In this document: one piece after another, positions 1 to 9,043 of the stretch
Layout: the number at the start of each line of letters is the position of its first letter
How positions within the stretch are numbered: position 1 is the first letter of the stretch
Assembly (NCBI RefSeq): GCF_000582685.1
Contig: NZ_KK073769.1
Location: 1,015,758-1,079,757 of the forward strand
Source: [Scytonema hofmanni] UTEX 2349
GTDB taxonomy: Bacteria; Cyanobacteriota; Cyanobacteriia; Cyanobacteriales; Nostocaceae
Length of the DNA: 64,000 nucleotides
Direction: 5' to 3'
Position numbers and translations under genes: made by a program
The notes under the pieces: generated by a model
Seen by the model: only the letters and a program-made list of their open reading frames with translations
Database searches by the model: none
Told to the model about the DNA's origin: nothing

Positions 1-522
1 CCACCGTGCGCTCCGCAAAATAGCTATTTGATCTAGCAGTCGCAGACACTGATTTTTTTGAGCATCTAATAACCACTCTCCCCGCAAAAAGGGAGCCATA
101 GCGTCTGGCACGTTATTTGGTGCAATTAGATGCTGTACGTCAAGCCAGTCCATGCCACCAATTTGTTCTACTGCTAAACCAACTATTGTGTCTTGCTCTT
201 CTATAGCAATCACCGGAATTTCTGCTTTGTCGGTATTTAACGGAGTTACTTCTCCTAAAAATTGACCCAAATCAGCCACCCAAATTACTCGACCTCGTAA
301 ATTTAGAGTACCCAAAAGTAAAGGAGAAGCATTAGGAATTGGAGTAATTCTATCGGGACTTAGTTCAATTACCTCGCGGATGCCTGTGGCTGGTAATGCA
401 AACTCCTGATGCAAGGGAATATAAAACCGTAAATGTAACTCACCTTCAGGACTTTCTACTTGAAATTCAGGACGGAAGTGGTCTTGACCGCTGCCTCCTA
501 AAAAGTCCGGTAACTTAACCAT
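1..522 (-). CDS. hmpC: CheW-like adaptor of a hormogonium motility (Hmp) chemotaxis-like system, 3' part outside the window
   Basis: The reading frame starts at an ATG at 522 and stays open to the window edge (174 codons), so the C-terminus is missing. The protein has the CheW fold signature: a beta-rich N-terminal part (around LHLRFYIPLHQEFALPATGI), then ITPIPNASPLLLGTLNLRG and VIWVADLGQFLG, the usual CheW surface that joins a histidine kinase to a receptor. It lies 13 bases downstream of the single-domain receiver gene in the same direction. The order PATAN-receiver protein, CheY, CheW matches both the hmp and the pix/ptx loci of filamentous cyanobacteria. The divergent hmpF neighbour favours hmp. 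The receptor and CheA genes are expected beyond the left edge. Confidence 0.85.
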   Translation of the reverse strand, partial: MVKLPDFLGGSGQDHFRPEFQVESPEGELHLRFYIPLHQEFALPATGIREVIELSPDRITPIPNASPLLLGTLNLRGRVIWVADLGQFLGEVTPLNTDKAEIPVIAIEEQDTIVGLAVEQIGGMDWLDVQHLIAPNNVPDAMAPFLRGEWLLDAQKNQCLRLLDQIAILRSARW

Positions 523-535
523 GTTTTTTCCATCC

Positions 536-901
536 TTATCCTCGCAGCAGTTGTTTGACTGTTCCTACCAACTCGGTTGGCTGAAACGGTTTGGCTATGT
601 ACGCATCGGCGCCTTGTTTCATACCCCAGTAGCGATCGAATTCTTCCCCTTTGGAAGAACACATGACTACAGGCACGTTTTGGGTTTTTGGATCTGACTT
701 TAGCCGACGACAAACTTCGTAGCCATTCATCCTGGGCATGACAATATCCAATACCACTAGATCGGGAGCTGTGGTTTGAATTGCTTCTAACGCTTCTAAT
801 CCGTCACTTGCGTGGGTGACTGTTAAGCCACTCGCTTTTAGGAGGTCTGTAATCATCTCCCTTTGTGCCACACTGTCTTCCACAATCAGAACTGTACTCA
901 T
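536..901 (-). CDS. hmpB: CheY-like single-domain response regulator of the Hmp system
   Basis: A 121-aa stand-alone receiver domain. All phosphorylation residues are present: the acidic pair in TVLIVEDS near residues 8-9, the phospho-acceptor Asp in DLVVLDIVMP near residue 52, the Ser in VVMCSSKG, and the Lys in AYIAKPF near residue 104. The full length matches a CheY/PixH-type protein with no output domain, so it probably acts by protein-protein contact downstream of the CheA of this locus, which is off the window. It sits between the PATAN-receiver gene and the CheW gene on the same strand, presumably one operon despite the repeat-filled gap of about 300 bases upstream. Confidence 0.88.
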   Translation of the reverse strand: MSTVLIVEDSVAQREMITDLLKASGLTVTHASDGLEALEAIQTTAPDLVVLDIVMPRMNGYEVCRRLKSDPKTQNVPVVMCSSKGEEFDRYWGMKQGADAYIAKPFQPTELVGTVKQLLRG

Positions 902-1027
902 AAATGCCTAATTTACCTCCTGAGGTAGACGTTTCCCTATCTGGAGCATTCCCTGAGTTAAGCGCAAGCATTTAGTGTATAAATTTATTCTATTTTTCAC
1001 TAATGTACTAGATAATATCGTTTTACT

Positions 1028-1094
1028 GGGGCATTGGGCATTGGGCATTGGGCATTGGGCATTGGGCATTGGGCATTGGGCATTGGGCATTGGG
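1028..1094. repeat. Short tandem repeat array, GGGCATT x about 8
   Basis: Eight near-perfect head-to-tail copies of the heptamer GGGCATT lie between the receiver gene and the PATAN gene. Heptameric short tandemly repeated repetitive (STRR) sequences are typical of heterocystous cyanobacteria. The short open frames across it are translations of the repeat and not genes. Confidence 0.95.
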
Positions 1095-1105
1095 AATTTT
1101 TCTTT

Positions 1106-1228
1106 CTCCCCATCTCCCTATCTCCCCCATCTCCCCATCTCCCCATCTCCCCATCTCCCCATCCCCCCATCTCCCTATCTCCCCATCTCCCCATCCCCCC
1201 ATCTCCCTATCTCCCTATCTCCCCAGCC
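1106..1228. repeat. Short tandem repeat array, (A)TCTCCCC/CATCTCCC units
   Basis: A low-complexity pyrimidine array of about 15 units of TCTCCCCA or TCTCCCTA. It runs into the 3' end of the PATAN-receiver gene, whose last few codons and stop (TAG at 1207-1209) are provided by the array. It lies next to the GGGCATT array but is not complementary to it, so no hairpin is expected. Confidence 0.9.
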
Positions 1229-2502
1229 CCCAATACTGCTGATTCTGTGATATTATCTTTTACTCGATCTAGTAGGGTGTCAACAACTCTTACGTTTTGG
1301 TTGTGTCGCCAAACAAGACTATAGTTGAGATATTTTTCTACAAGCATCAGCAATTCTGTGTCTGTAAATGGTTTTGTTAAATAATCTGTTGCTCCAACCA
1401 TCCTTGCTCTAACGCGATCAATAAATGCATTTTTACTACTTAGCATGATAATCGGCACGAGACGAAATGCTGTTGAATGTCGCAGCATTCCACAAATTTC
1501 GTAACCATCTAACTCTGGCATGGTTATATCGCATAAAATTAGATTTGGCTTGATTTGAAAAACACAGGCGATCGCTTCAAGGGGATTGGTGAAGGCGATC
1601 GCTTCATAACCTTTTGGTTTCAAAATAGACTCTACAGTTTCACAAATCGTAGCCGTATCGTCAATACACACTATGCGTGCCTTTTGTAATAACTCTTGTT
1701 TCCTCTGTTGGATTTCTGTAACCGTAGATATACTTGAATATACTAAATGCACGCAACCTTGTTGCACGTATGGATATATTGCTTTAGCAACTGTCAAAAC
1801 GTCTCGATTCAGATACCGAGCCAATTGACGCAAAGATGTTTTACCATCGACCCACTGCTGTAACTTATTCACTGTTGCTGCTGGCAATGAGGAACGTAGT
1901 TCAGTTATATCAGCAAGCACGGGAAATTGATCGGGAGATTGAATATGCGGATAAAGCAACTTCCACTCTTGCACCTGCTTCATAATTGTAGTGACAAGCG
2001 GACCAATCTCTAAGGTAGTTAATTGCGGGGCAAATGCCGAACCCAAATCGAAAATGAAGCTACCTTGATGTAAACTCAGCAAATCAAACAAAGTCTCATG
2101 CACCAAGCGGTGGATAATAGTTTGCGCCACTTTTGGTTGAATAATATTCCGCTCTAAAAGCGTCCAAAGATAGCCGTATTCTGGAGCATTTAGTGTTTCT
2201 AGATAAGCAAGTTGCACTTTGTCAAGTGGTTTCTGAATTTGGTAATGACGCAAGTAATCGGCAATTCTTGTCAAACTGCTGTCGCTATCTTGGCAATAAA
2301 TAATTTGACCATTGAAAAAAAATACGTACCAAGACTGTTGTTTAAACTCAGACCAAGAACCCTGTCTAATTACTTCATCTACACTCAGTTTGTTGCTATT
2401 GTGACAGCTACGGGCTTCTACAAATAATTGCCCTGTTCGCTGCCCCAACTCAATCAATTGGAGAATACTACGAATATCAATTTCATTTAAATTTCCGTAC
2501 AT
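1207..2502 (-). CDS. hmpA: PatA-type response regulator (PATAN domain + receiver), Hmp system
   Basis: A 431-aa protein. Residues 1 to about 250 form a PATAN (PatA N-terminal) domain, beginning MYGNLNEIDIRSILQLIELG with the typical FFFNGQIIYCQD segment. Residues about 275 to 400 form a C-terminal receiver domain with the acidic pair in VCIDDTA, the acceptor Asp in LILCDITMPELDGYE, and Lys in DYLTKPF. PATAN-receiver proteins (PatA, PixG, PixE, HmpA) control pilus-dependent motility or heterocyst pattern. Being first in a run with CheY and CheW genes, and divergent from an HmpF-like gene, supports hmpA over patA. The very last residues are read from a tandem-repeat array, so the C-terminal tail may vary between strains. 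Confidence 0.85.
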   Translation of the reverse strand: MYGNLNEIDIRSILQLIELGQRTGQLFVEARSCHNSNKLSVDEVIRQGSWSEFKQQSWYVFFFNGQIIYCQDSDSSLTRIADYLRHYQIQKPLDKVQLAYLETLNAPEYGYLWTLLERNIIQPKVAQTIIHRLVHETLFDLLSLHQGSFIFDLGSAFAPQLTTLEIGPLVTTIMKQVQEWKLLYPHIQSPDQFPVLADITELRSSLPAATVNKLQQWVDGKTSLRQLARYLNRDVLTVAKAIYPYVQQGCVHLVYSSISTVTEIQQRKQELLQKARIVCIDDTATICETVESILKPKGYEAIAFTNPLEAIACVFQIKPNLILCDITMPELDGYEICGMLRHSTAFRLVPIIMLSSKNAFIDRVRARMVGATDYLTKPFTDTELLMLVEKYLNYSLVWRHNQNVRVVDTLLDRVKDNITESAVLGAGEIGR

Positions 2503-2826
2503 TTAGCTAAAAGGCGCTCCAAGTCATTTTATTTAGATTCAATGTTAATTTTGCCCTTCTTTTCCACGATACCCTCACTTCAAACTTTAACTTTGTTTAA
2601 TATACTTTTACAATGCTAGTGATAACACGGTCGTCATCACAACTGCTACCAGTACAAAATGTAAAAACGCGACAAGTTGATTTTATAAATATCAAGACGA
2701 AATCTCGCGTCTATAAGTAGTTTTGTTTGTCTTATTTTCCTATATAGGTGAAATAAGATAAATTTACGCAATTATTTAAGGTATAGCCCAATATAGGGCG
2801 TTAAGTACATCAAAAGGAATAGCGGT
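2503..2826. promoter_or_regulatory. Divergent promoter region between hmpA and hmpF
   Basis: A 324-base AT-rich gap separates the two divergent motility genes, so both promoters must lie here. On the plus strand an AAAAGGA motif at about 2812-2818 is the likely ribosome-binding site of hmpF. I could not assign a specific sigma-factor promoter by eye. Confidence 0.55.
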
Positions 2827-4581
2827 GTGCTGTATTTAGCAGAAGTACAAAAACAAAAAGGCGGCTTACTCGGTGGTGGTTCTAAAGCAGAACTGAAATT
2901 ACTGGCTTGTCAACGGACAGACCAAAATTGGAGTAATGTTTCAGAAGAAGTGATTGCAGCTGAAGACGCTAACAAATTAAACGATGGCGCTTTAGTGCTG
3001 GTTGAATTGAATCCTCAGCGTCAAGTGCAGAGAATTCAAGAAGCAGGGCGTCCGCTAGTTAATATTTTGCAGAATTTTTCTCGTCAAGTAGAAAAATTCA
3101 AGCTCAAAGAAGAAGAAATTGATCAGTGGAAAGAGTCACTGACATTTCAGGCACAAGAGTTAAATCGCCGCGAAATGGAAATGGAAGCGCGTGCGGAACA
3201 ACTGCAACACATGGATGATGATTTTCAACATCTAGAAGCCGAAAAGCAAGAAGTTGATACTTCAAAACAGGAAATAGAACGGTTGCGAGAAGAATTTGAA
3301 CGCAATCGCCAAGAACTAGAAGGTGCTTGGGAGCATTTGCGCGGTGAGCAACGCCGTTTTGAGGAACATCAAGCAGAATTTCAGCAAGGGAATGTTTTAG
3401 ATGAGGAGCAAAGCCGGGTGTTGAGAGAGTTGCTCGATCGCCTTTCCAGTCAAGTCGCTCCCACTGAAACGGTGCGAGAGCATCTTAATTTTGCCTTAGA
3501 AATGGTGGAAAGCCAACAAGCTACTCTTAATCCACGCTGGCAAGAATTAGAATCTTTAAGAACTACGGCTACTCAACAGCAAGCGGAAATTGACCAACTA
3601 GAGCAAACAAAATGCGATCGCCAAACTGAATGGCAACAAGCCCAAAATGCTTTAGAGCAGCAAACAGCAGAGTTGAAAATAAATACAACATCTCTGACCA
3701 CCAAACTTGAATGCGCTCGAATGCTTCATGTGCAGTTACAACACCAAGAAGATTTACACCAGCAAATTGAATTTTTGGTGGCTATTTCTGGAGATGTGGT
3801 TTTTGGAGAGCAGGTTGATGTCGAAGCTTTGGAAAAAATGCCACTAGAAGAACTGCAACAAACTGTGCAGGACTTACACGAAAAGTTGCAAATTGACTCT
3901 AGCTTTGTCCACGAGCAAGAAGTAGAACTGAAATTCAAACAAGACTTTATAGACGAACTGCAAAATAAGTTAAATCAAGCATCTGACAATGACCATATCA
4001 ATTTAGAAATGGAATTGGCAGATGAAAAAGACTTATACCAAATGTTAAATGAAACATTGGTAGGACAACGCCGCAGTTTATTACACCGGCAAGAGTCTTT
4101 TAAGCAACACCAAGCGGTATTGCATCGCCGACAAGGATATTCATCTACTAATGAAGATGAGTACAAAATAGATTTAGTACCAATTTTGCGGCAATTTGAG
4201 GCGCAACAACAACAACAGTCGGAGGAACTGCAAAACTTAGAACGTGAGATTGAAGAGATTCGTTCTCAAATTGAGCTAGCTGAAAAAACGTTCAACAATC
4301 AAATTCACTTCACAGAACAGAAGCGCCAAGAAGTAAAAGTCTTGGAAGAAAACTTGCAGTCGTTGCGAATAGCCACTGCTGAATACTGGGCTAAAGCTAA
4401 TGTTTATCAAGAAACGCTACAACCAACTCAGGATTCCCTCGACGGTTTACGCCACAAGCTGCAAGGCATAGCTGAATCTTTGGCTACAGTACAGGAAACT
4501 GGTGATTATCAACTTCAGACTATTACCCAGATGCGTCAAACTATTTTAAGTTTGATTCAACCACAATTGTTGGCGTCTTAG
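2827..4581 (+). CDS. hmpF: HmpF, coiled-coil regulator of type IV pilus motility
   Basis: A 584-aa soluble protein. About 80 N-terminal residues form a compact conserved segment (MLYLAEVQKQKGGLLGGG...) and almost all the rest, roughly residues 80-560, is charged heptad-rich coiled coil with no membrane segment. N-terminus, length and architecture fit HmpF, a cyanobacteria-specific protein needed for hormogonium gliding that links the Hmp signalling proteins to type IV pili. It starts at GTG (2827) with AAAAGGA just upstream; no in-frame ATG precedes it. It is divergent from hmpA, the arrangement I recall for Nostoc punctiforme. The functional assignment rests on family resemblance and neighbourhood. 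Confidence 0.82.
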   Translation: MLYLAEVQKQKGGLLGGGSKAELKLLACQRTDQNWSNVSEEVIAAEDANKLNDGALVLVELNPQRQVQRIQEAGRPLVNILQNFSRQVEKFKLKEEEIDQWKESLTFQAQELNRREMEMEARAEQLQHMDDDFQHLEAEKQEVDTSKQEIERLREEFERNRQELEGAWEHLRGEQRRFEEHQAEFQQGNVLDEEQSRVLRELLDRLSSQVAPTETVREHLNFALEMVESQQATLNPRWQELESLRTTATQQQAEIDQLEQTKCDRQTEWQQAQNALEQQTAELKINTTSLTTKLECARMLHVQLQHQEDLHQQIEFLVAISGDVVFGEQVDVEALEKMPLEELQQTVQDLHEKLQIDSSFVHEQEVELKFKQDFIDELQNKLNQASDNDHINLEMELADEKDLYQMLNETLVGQRRSLLHRQESFKQHQAVLHRRQGYSSTNEDEYKIDLVPILRQFEAQQQQQSEELQNLEREIEEIRSQIELAEKTFNNQIHFTEQKRQEVKVLEENLQSLRIATAEYWAKANVYQETLQPTQDSLDGLRHKLQGIAESLATVQETGDYQLQTITQMRQTILSLIQPQLLAS

Positions 4582-4654
4582 GGACTGGGGACTGGGAAGA
4601 AACAGATCGATGTGAATAATCCCTAATCCCTAGTCCCTAATCCCTAGTCCCTAA
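4582..4654. repeat. STRR arrays (GGGACTG and CCCTA[AG]T) between convergent genes
   Basis: Downstream of hmpF there is GGGACTGGGGACTGGGA, followed by CCCTAATCCCTAGTCCCTAATCCCTAGTCCCTAA-type heptamers. The two arrays are partly complementary and could fold as a hairpin between the convergent hmpF and tilS genes. The stop codon and last two codons of tilS lie inside the array. Confidence 0.8.
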
Positions 4655-5654
4655 TTAATATCCAGTCGTTTTCTACTTTGGCGATCGCACCCCCAGGAAA
4701 TGGATCGGTTTGCGATCGGTTTGGTGCTGTAATTAAAGCTGTTAGTTTTTCGATTTGCTCAAAACTAGGCGCACATGGAAGTATTTGTTGTAAACAGTAA
4801 CGCATGACGCGACGCTGCAACGCCAATGGTGCTTTCTGCAAAATGCGACGATTTAGTTTTAGGGGGAGTATCTCCTCTTGTCTCTCCATCTCCCCATCTC
4901 CCCCACTCATCGCCTCACAACGCAAGCGATCGGCTGCTTGTTCTAAATATTCCACTTCAGCTTGGAGAAGTTCGGCGGTTTGAGCTAAAGCTGATTCAAC
5001 TTGGGGGTTGAAATTTTCTTGCAAATATGGTAATAATTCTAGTCGGATGCGGTTACGGGTGTACTTCAAATCTTCATTTGTGCAATCTTCCCAAATTGGT
5101 AGTTGAAAGTCTTGACAAAAATCTCCCGTTTGGGTACGAGTGATTTCTAAAAGTGGACGCACTAGCAGAATGTTATCAGTTAATGGGCGTTGCCAAGTTA
5201 AAGCTTGCAAACCATCAGCACCAGTACCACGCATTAAGTTGTAAAGAAGAGTTTCCGCGCGATCGCTCTTTGTGTGACCTGTAACGATATAGTTATAATT
5301 ATGTTCAAGTGCGATCGCTCTCATTGCTTGATACCGCCAGTTGCGAGCCGCAGCTTCACTATTTAAAGCTTCGTTAGCGGTTTCTAAATAAAAGAATATT
5401 TCCCAACTTTCGGCTAAATTTTTTACATGATTGGCATTAGTTTGCGAGTCAGGACGCCAGCGATGATCGCAGTGAGCAATACCTAAATGCCATCCCCATT
5501 TTGGTTGTAAATCTAACAGTAATTTGATTAAACACAGAGAATCCTGCCCACCGGAAACCGCAACTAATAAGCGTTGATTGCGTTCAAATAAATGACGCGA
5601 TCGGATGGTGCGATGTATTTTTGCATGGAGAGGAGTCCAAAAAGAGCGGCTCAT
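4644..5654 (-). CDS. tilS: tRNA(Ile)-lysidine synthase
   Basis: A 336-aa N-type ATP pyrophosphatase. The PP-loop SGGQDS is at residues 34-39, followed by the usual GIAHCDHRWRPDSQTNA and VTGHTKSDRAETLLYNLMRG segments and a C-terminal substrate-binding part. TilS attaches lysine to C34 of the CAU-anticodon tRNA-Ile, changing its identity from Met to Ile, and is essential in most bacteria. The length is normal for the short cyanobacterial form. Its ATG (5652-5654) falls within the first copy of a 37-base tandem repeat, and its last codons and TAG come from an STRR array, so repeats border the gene at both ends. Confidence 0.95.
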   Translation of the reverse strand: MSRSFWTPLHAKIHRTIRSRHLFERNQRLLVAVSGGQDSLCLIKLLLDLQPKWGWHLGIAHCDHRWRPDSQTNANHVKNLAESWEIFFYLETANEALNSEAAARNWRYQAMRAIALEHNYNYIVTGHTKSDRAETLLYNLMRGTGADGLQALTWQRPLTDNILLVRPLLEITRTQTGDFCQDFQLPIWEDCTNEDLKYTRNRIRLELLPYLQENFNPQVESALAQTAELLQAEVEYLEQAADRLRCEAMSGGDGEMERQEEILPLKLNRRILQKAPLALQRRVMRYCLQQILPCAPSFEQIEKLTALITAPNRSQTDPFPGGAIAKVENDWILIRD

Positions 5655-5756
5655 TGTTGATTAATACCCGACGATTAAAATCGCGGCTCATTGTTAATTA
5701 ATACCCGACGATTAAAATCGCGGCTCATTGTTAATTAATACCCGACGATTAAAATC
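5646..5756. repeat. Three tandem copies of a 37-bp repeat spanning the tilS start
   Basis: Copies begin at 5646, 5683 and 5720 and differ by one base or none. Each unit carries CGACGATTAAAATCG, a near-palindrome, and a CAT that reads as ATG AGC CGC on the minus strand. The copy at 5646 supplies the tilS start, so the other two supply duplicate ATGs in other frames upstream. Confidence 0.93.
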
Positions 5757-6031
5757 GCAGCTACACAAACAAAGTCCGCCTTCGCGGACTAAACTAACCA
5801 TATGATTTACATAAGATAGCCAAATAAATTTGGCTTATTCGCTTATATCCCCCGGTTAGAAACCGGGGGTTTTACGCATCACGACTCTACCAAAAAACGC
5901 ATTTAGCCCACGCAGGTGGGCTTTGTTCCTATAGCCCCAGACTTCCAGTCTGAGGGCATTATGACCTACATTCCGCACTTGGTTGTTAAAAATTTCCCCT
6001 CTTATGTGAGAGGGGAAAAACAATAATATTC
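5757..6031. repeat. Cluster of palindromic hairpin elements
   Basis: This gap of about 280 bases holds four hairpins in a row: AGTCCGC-CTTC-GCGGACT near 5776-5793, AGCCAAAT/ATTTGGCT near 5818-5836, CCCCGGTT-AGA-AACCGGGG near 5850-5870, and AGCCCAC-GCAG-GTGGGCT near 5907-5924. The first is a very common intergenic palindrome of Nostoc-type genomes. No gene is evident. Confidence 0.8.
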
Positions 6032-7081
6032 CTAAAAAAACCAACCGTAAGAATGCAAACCTTTACCCAAAAGATTCACACCCAGATAGCAAATCCAAAC
6101 AATAACAAAGCCAATAGCAGCTAAAATTGCTGGACGACGCCCTTGCCAACCACGAGTAATTCTAGAGTGAAGATATGCCGCAAACACTAACCAAGTAATT
6201 AGTGCCCAAGTTTCTTTCGGGTCCCAACTCCAATAAGTACCCCAAGCTTCATTTGCCCAAACTCCACCAGCAATAATGCCAATTGTAAGCAGGGGAAATC
6301 CTAAGCCAATGATGCGATAACTAATATTATCTAAGGTTTCGGCAAGGCTGAGGCGCTGGGGTGTAAGAGTTTCTTGGGAATTTTGGATTGGTGTTGCAAG
6401 TACTGTATCCAAAACTGCTGTTTTGCCGTTGCCGTTGTTATTAATTTCAAAACGAGCAAAGCTATTATTTTCCGCAGCGGGTGTTGATTGTTCAGAAACT
6501 AGTTCACCAGCTTTACGCAAGCGGTAGCCGTTGCTGCGATAACCACCAGCACCGACAGAACTACCTTGTAGTTGAATATTTTGACCGCTAGTCACGAAAA
6601 GAAAGGCGATCGCTAGCAGCGAACCTACCATCAAAGCCGAATAACTAAACATCATCACACTAACGTGCATCATCAACCAATTAGACTTCAGTGCAGGCAC
6701 TAAAGGTTCTGACAATCGCATTCCTGATGGCAGTGTCAGGGTGGCAAAAGCGCTGATACACATCGCCACAGGTGCTGTAAAAACCCCCACCAAGCGGCTG
6801 CGGCTAGTGTTTTCCGCAATTAAATGGACGGTGGTAATTCCCCAAGTTAAGAAAAATAACGATTCATAAAGATTACTTAGAGGAAAATAACCCGCTTCGA
6901 TCCATCGCGCTCCTAGTAGCGTGGCTATACACAAATTAGCGATCGCCATACCAGATGTCCCCAAAGCGGCAGTTGCGGACAAATTCGGAAAAGCTGCCCC
7001 AACCCAATAAACCAGCATCGTGAGAAATAAAACGGCAAAGGAAGCATTGTCCAGCCAGTTCTGGAGTACAACCAGATTCAT
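6032..7081 (-). CDS. ccsA: Cytochrome c biogenesis protein CcsA (System II)
   Basis: A 349-aa polytopic membrane protein (the family is also named CcsB/ResC). The tryptophan-rich haem-handling WWD motif appears as WGTYWSWDPKETWALITW in the C-terminal half. The protein ends with NLLGKGLHSYGWFF, typical of cyanobacterial and plastid CcsA. Several hydrophobic helices lie in residues 10-170 and 255-340, separated by a hydrophilic loop (about 170-250) of low conservation. CcsA works with Ccs1 to move haem across the thylakoid membrane and attach it to apocytochromes such as cytochrome f and c6. It ends at the palindrome cluster, and its neighbour upstream on the same strand is the DUF3352 gene. 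Confidence 0.93.
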   Translation of the reverse strand: MNLVVLQNWLDNASFAVLFLTMLVYWVGAAFPNLSATAALGTSGMAIANLCIATLLGARWIEAGYFPLSNLYESLFFLTWGITTVHLIAENTSRSRLVGVFTAPVAMCISAFATLTLPSGMRLSEPLVPALKSNWLMMHVSVMMFSYSALMVGSLLAIAFLFVTSGQNIQLQGSSVGAGGYRSNGYRLRKAGELVSEQSTPAAENNSFARFEINNNGNGKTAVLDTVLATPIQNSQETLTPQRLSLAETLDNISYRIIGLGFPLLTIGIIAGGVWANEAWGTYWSWDPKETWALITWLVFAAYLHSRITRGWQGRRPAILAAIGFVIVWICYLGVNLLGKGLHSYGWFF

Positions 7082-7149
7082 ACAGTGTTCTCCCCAGTGG
7101 ATTTAAATAAAAAATGGATTCTGACTTTATTGATCGTATCTGTTTCTGG

Positions 7150-7300
7150 GGAATATGGGGACGAGGAGAGAAGGGGACAAGGGGACAGGGAGATAAGGGG
7201 AGGGGGGGAGGGGGAGAGTGGGAGAAAGAATAATTCTTCTTTTTGTCTCCCTTGTCCCCTTGTCTCCCTTGTCCCCTTGTCCCCTGTCCCCCCTCTCCCC
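7150..7300. repeat. Inverted STRR arrays forming a long purine/pyrimidine hairpin
   Basis: The left arm is AGAAGGGGACAAGGGGACAGGGAGA-type repeats (about 7170-7225). The right arm is TCTCCCTTGTCCCCTTGTCT-type repeats (about 7245-7297). They are largely complementary and could form a stem of more than 40 bp with an AT-rich loop (AAGAATAATTCTTC) at the centre. The array lies between the DUF3352 stop and the ccsA start. Confidence 0.85.
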
Positions 7301-9043
7301 TTACGGAGTGAGTGTAGTTGTTGGAGTCGGAAGAGGTGCTGACTTATCACCTTTTTTTAACTCGATAAAAATGTCGTAGCGGTTACTACGACTGTCACTG
7401 ACGGCAGATGTTATGCCAATTGAGCGCGTTGCTTCGAGTACAATTTCTTGATTGGAGAACAACGTTGGTAAAGGAAAATTTTTCACGGTGCGTTCCACAT
7501 CCAAGAAAAATTGACCGTTTGTCGGATTAGGATCTGAAGGAACTGTTTTTTGGAATGGGAAACTACTAGCTAATGTGTTGTTTGGTTTAGGAACAATTTT
7601 ATTGGTGACAGGAGCACCCATAATTAAGTAAGCGACATCATTATCTAACCAGCCGTGGGTAGCAGTTAAGGTTCCATAAGGTCCAATCCAGTTGACAGCG
7701 GGTTTATCTGCTATGGTCGTAGGTTGAATCTGGAATTGATATTGATTTCTCATAACGTCATCCAGACGTTTGATTGATGCTTCGGCATAAGTGCGATCGC
7801 TTGTTTGTACCATGAATACAAATGCCGCACGAAAGTCTTCTTTATAACGTTCTTTCGCAATTGATGGCATTATCGAAATTGAAAACTCACCACCCATCCA
7901 CCTTAATAAATCACGATCTAAATCAAGTTCATTATTGCTGAGTGATTTTACTCCACTTCTAATTGTTTCTGGCGGTATAGGCGAAAGTGGATTAGAGTGA
8001 GATGTTAAAACGTAATCTGCCCACAACCGTTTGAGATTACCCCCAGAAAGCATCATTAAGGTTTCTGCTGGTAAGCGCTTTTGCATATTCCCAGCGTTGT
8101 TTTCTACCGCTAGGGTACGTTGACTATTCGGATTTAGCCAAGAAACGCCTTTTAAGCGTATTCCTTCTGACTCTAAAGTAATTGTCCCCGCTAAACCTTG
8201 GTTATTCTGAAGTTGAGCCAAAACTTGAGCGGGTAAAGGACGATTTGGAGAGGCGGCTGCTATTTTAGCAGCTATTGGCACATTTACATAAAACTGGGCG
8301 AAGGGTTGGTAATTAGCGATTTTCGGGAAATTATCTGCAAATCCACCTGTTGTAGCAAGTGTTGTTTGATTTTTATAAGCATCAATCGCTCTTTCTGTGG
8401 CTTTAGGATTATCGGTGATAACTAAGAAACGCTGATCTAGTACTGTAGCCGAAAAGTTTTCTCCTATTTGCCCTTCAGTTTCTTTGATGGCAATTCCTTG
8501 ATAGCTGCGATCAACTAATTTGCCACCTTTGAGCATTTTGGGTTGTGCCAAGATGGTTTTAGCACTTTGTGGGTTTTTTATTGGCAAAACCATCACCATC
8601 GACTGCTCTTTAGTCGCAACTTCATTAGAAGCTATGGATTTAGGTGCAACTTTTTTCATGTCTGGGGCAAGAATGGCAATTGTAACTTCATTGCCTACCC
8701 AAGGACTGATATCTTTTTGGAAATTGTAGCCGTTATTAGTGAGAAAGCGATCGCGCAACTCCACTAAATACTTATCTAGCTCTCCTTGGGTTTCTTTTGT
8801 GCCAAAAGAGCGCAATTTCTGCCATTGACTGGCATCGGTGGTTAAAGAAACCGCAAATAAGGCATCTTGTGGGATAATATTTGCACCCACTGGCAAATCT
8901 CTGGAAAATAATTTTCCCTGAGTTAAAAACCAGAATGCTGCACTCCCCACACCAATCAACAACCCGGCAGATGAAAGCGTCAGCACTAAAGACGGTTTCT
9001 TTTTTTTCTGCGTTGATAAGATAGATATAATAGGTAGTGCCAT
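7301..9043 (-). CDS. DUF3352 domain-containing membrane-anchored protein
   Basis: A 580-aa protein with a lysine-rich N-terminus (QKKKKPS), then one transmembrane helix (about residues 18-42), then a long soluble domain starting PVGANIIPQDALFAVSLTTD, the hallmark opening of DUF3352. That family is widespread in cyanobacteria and of unknown function. The body contains repeated beta-rich segments on the far side of the membrane, so the protein is probably exposed to the periplasm or thylakoid lumen. The C-terminus is a Pro/Thr tail (PLPTPTTTLTP) next to an STRR array. It shares strand with ccsA but the two are separated by about 220 bases of repeat, so co-transcription is uncertain. Confidence 0.85.
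   Translation of the reverse strand: MALPIISILSTQKKKKPSLVLTLSSAGLLIGVGSAAFWFLTQGKLFSRDLPVGANIIPQDALFAVSLTTDASQWQKLRSFGTKETQGELDKYLVELRDRFLTNNGYNFQKDISPWVGNEVTIAILAPDMKKVAPKSIASNEVATKEQSMVMVLPIKNPQSAKTILAQPKMLKGGKLVDRSYQGIAIKETEGQIGENFSATVLDQRFLVITDNPKATERAIDAYKNQTTLATTGGFADNFPKIANYQPFAQFYVNVPIAAKIAAASPNRPLPAQVLAQLQNNQGLAGTITLESEGIRLKGVSWLNPNSQRTLAVENNAGNMQKRLPAETLMMLSGGNLKRLWADYVLTSHSNPLSPIPPETIRSGVKSLSNNELDLDRDLLRWMGGEFSISIMPSIAKERYKEDFRAAFVFMVQTSDRTYAEASIKRLDDVMRNQYQFQIQPTTIADKPAVNWIGPYGTLTATHGWLDNDVAYLIMGAPVTNKIVPKPNNTLASSFPFQKTVPSDPNPTNGQFFLDVERTVKNFPLPTLFSNQEIVLEATRSIGITSAVSDSRSNRYDIFIELKKGDKSAPLPTPTTTLTP

Noticed and set aside
1028..1228. Possible CRISPR array or coding repeats
   Set aside because: Units are 7-8 bases with no spacers; these are STRR arrays, and the open frames crossing them only reflect the repeat.
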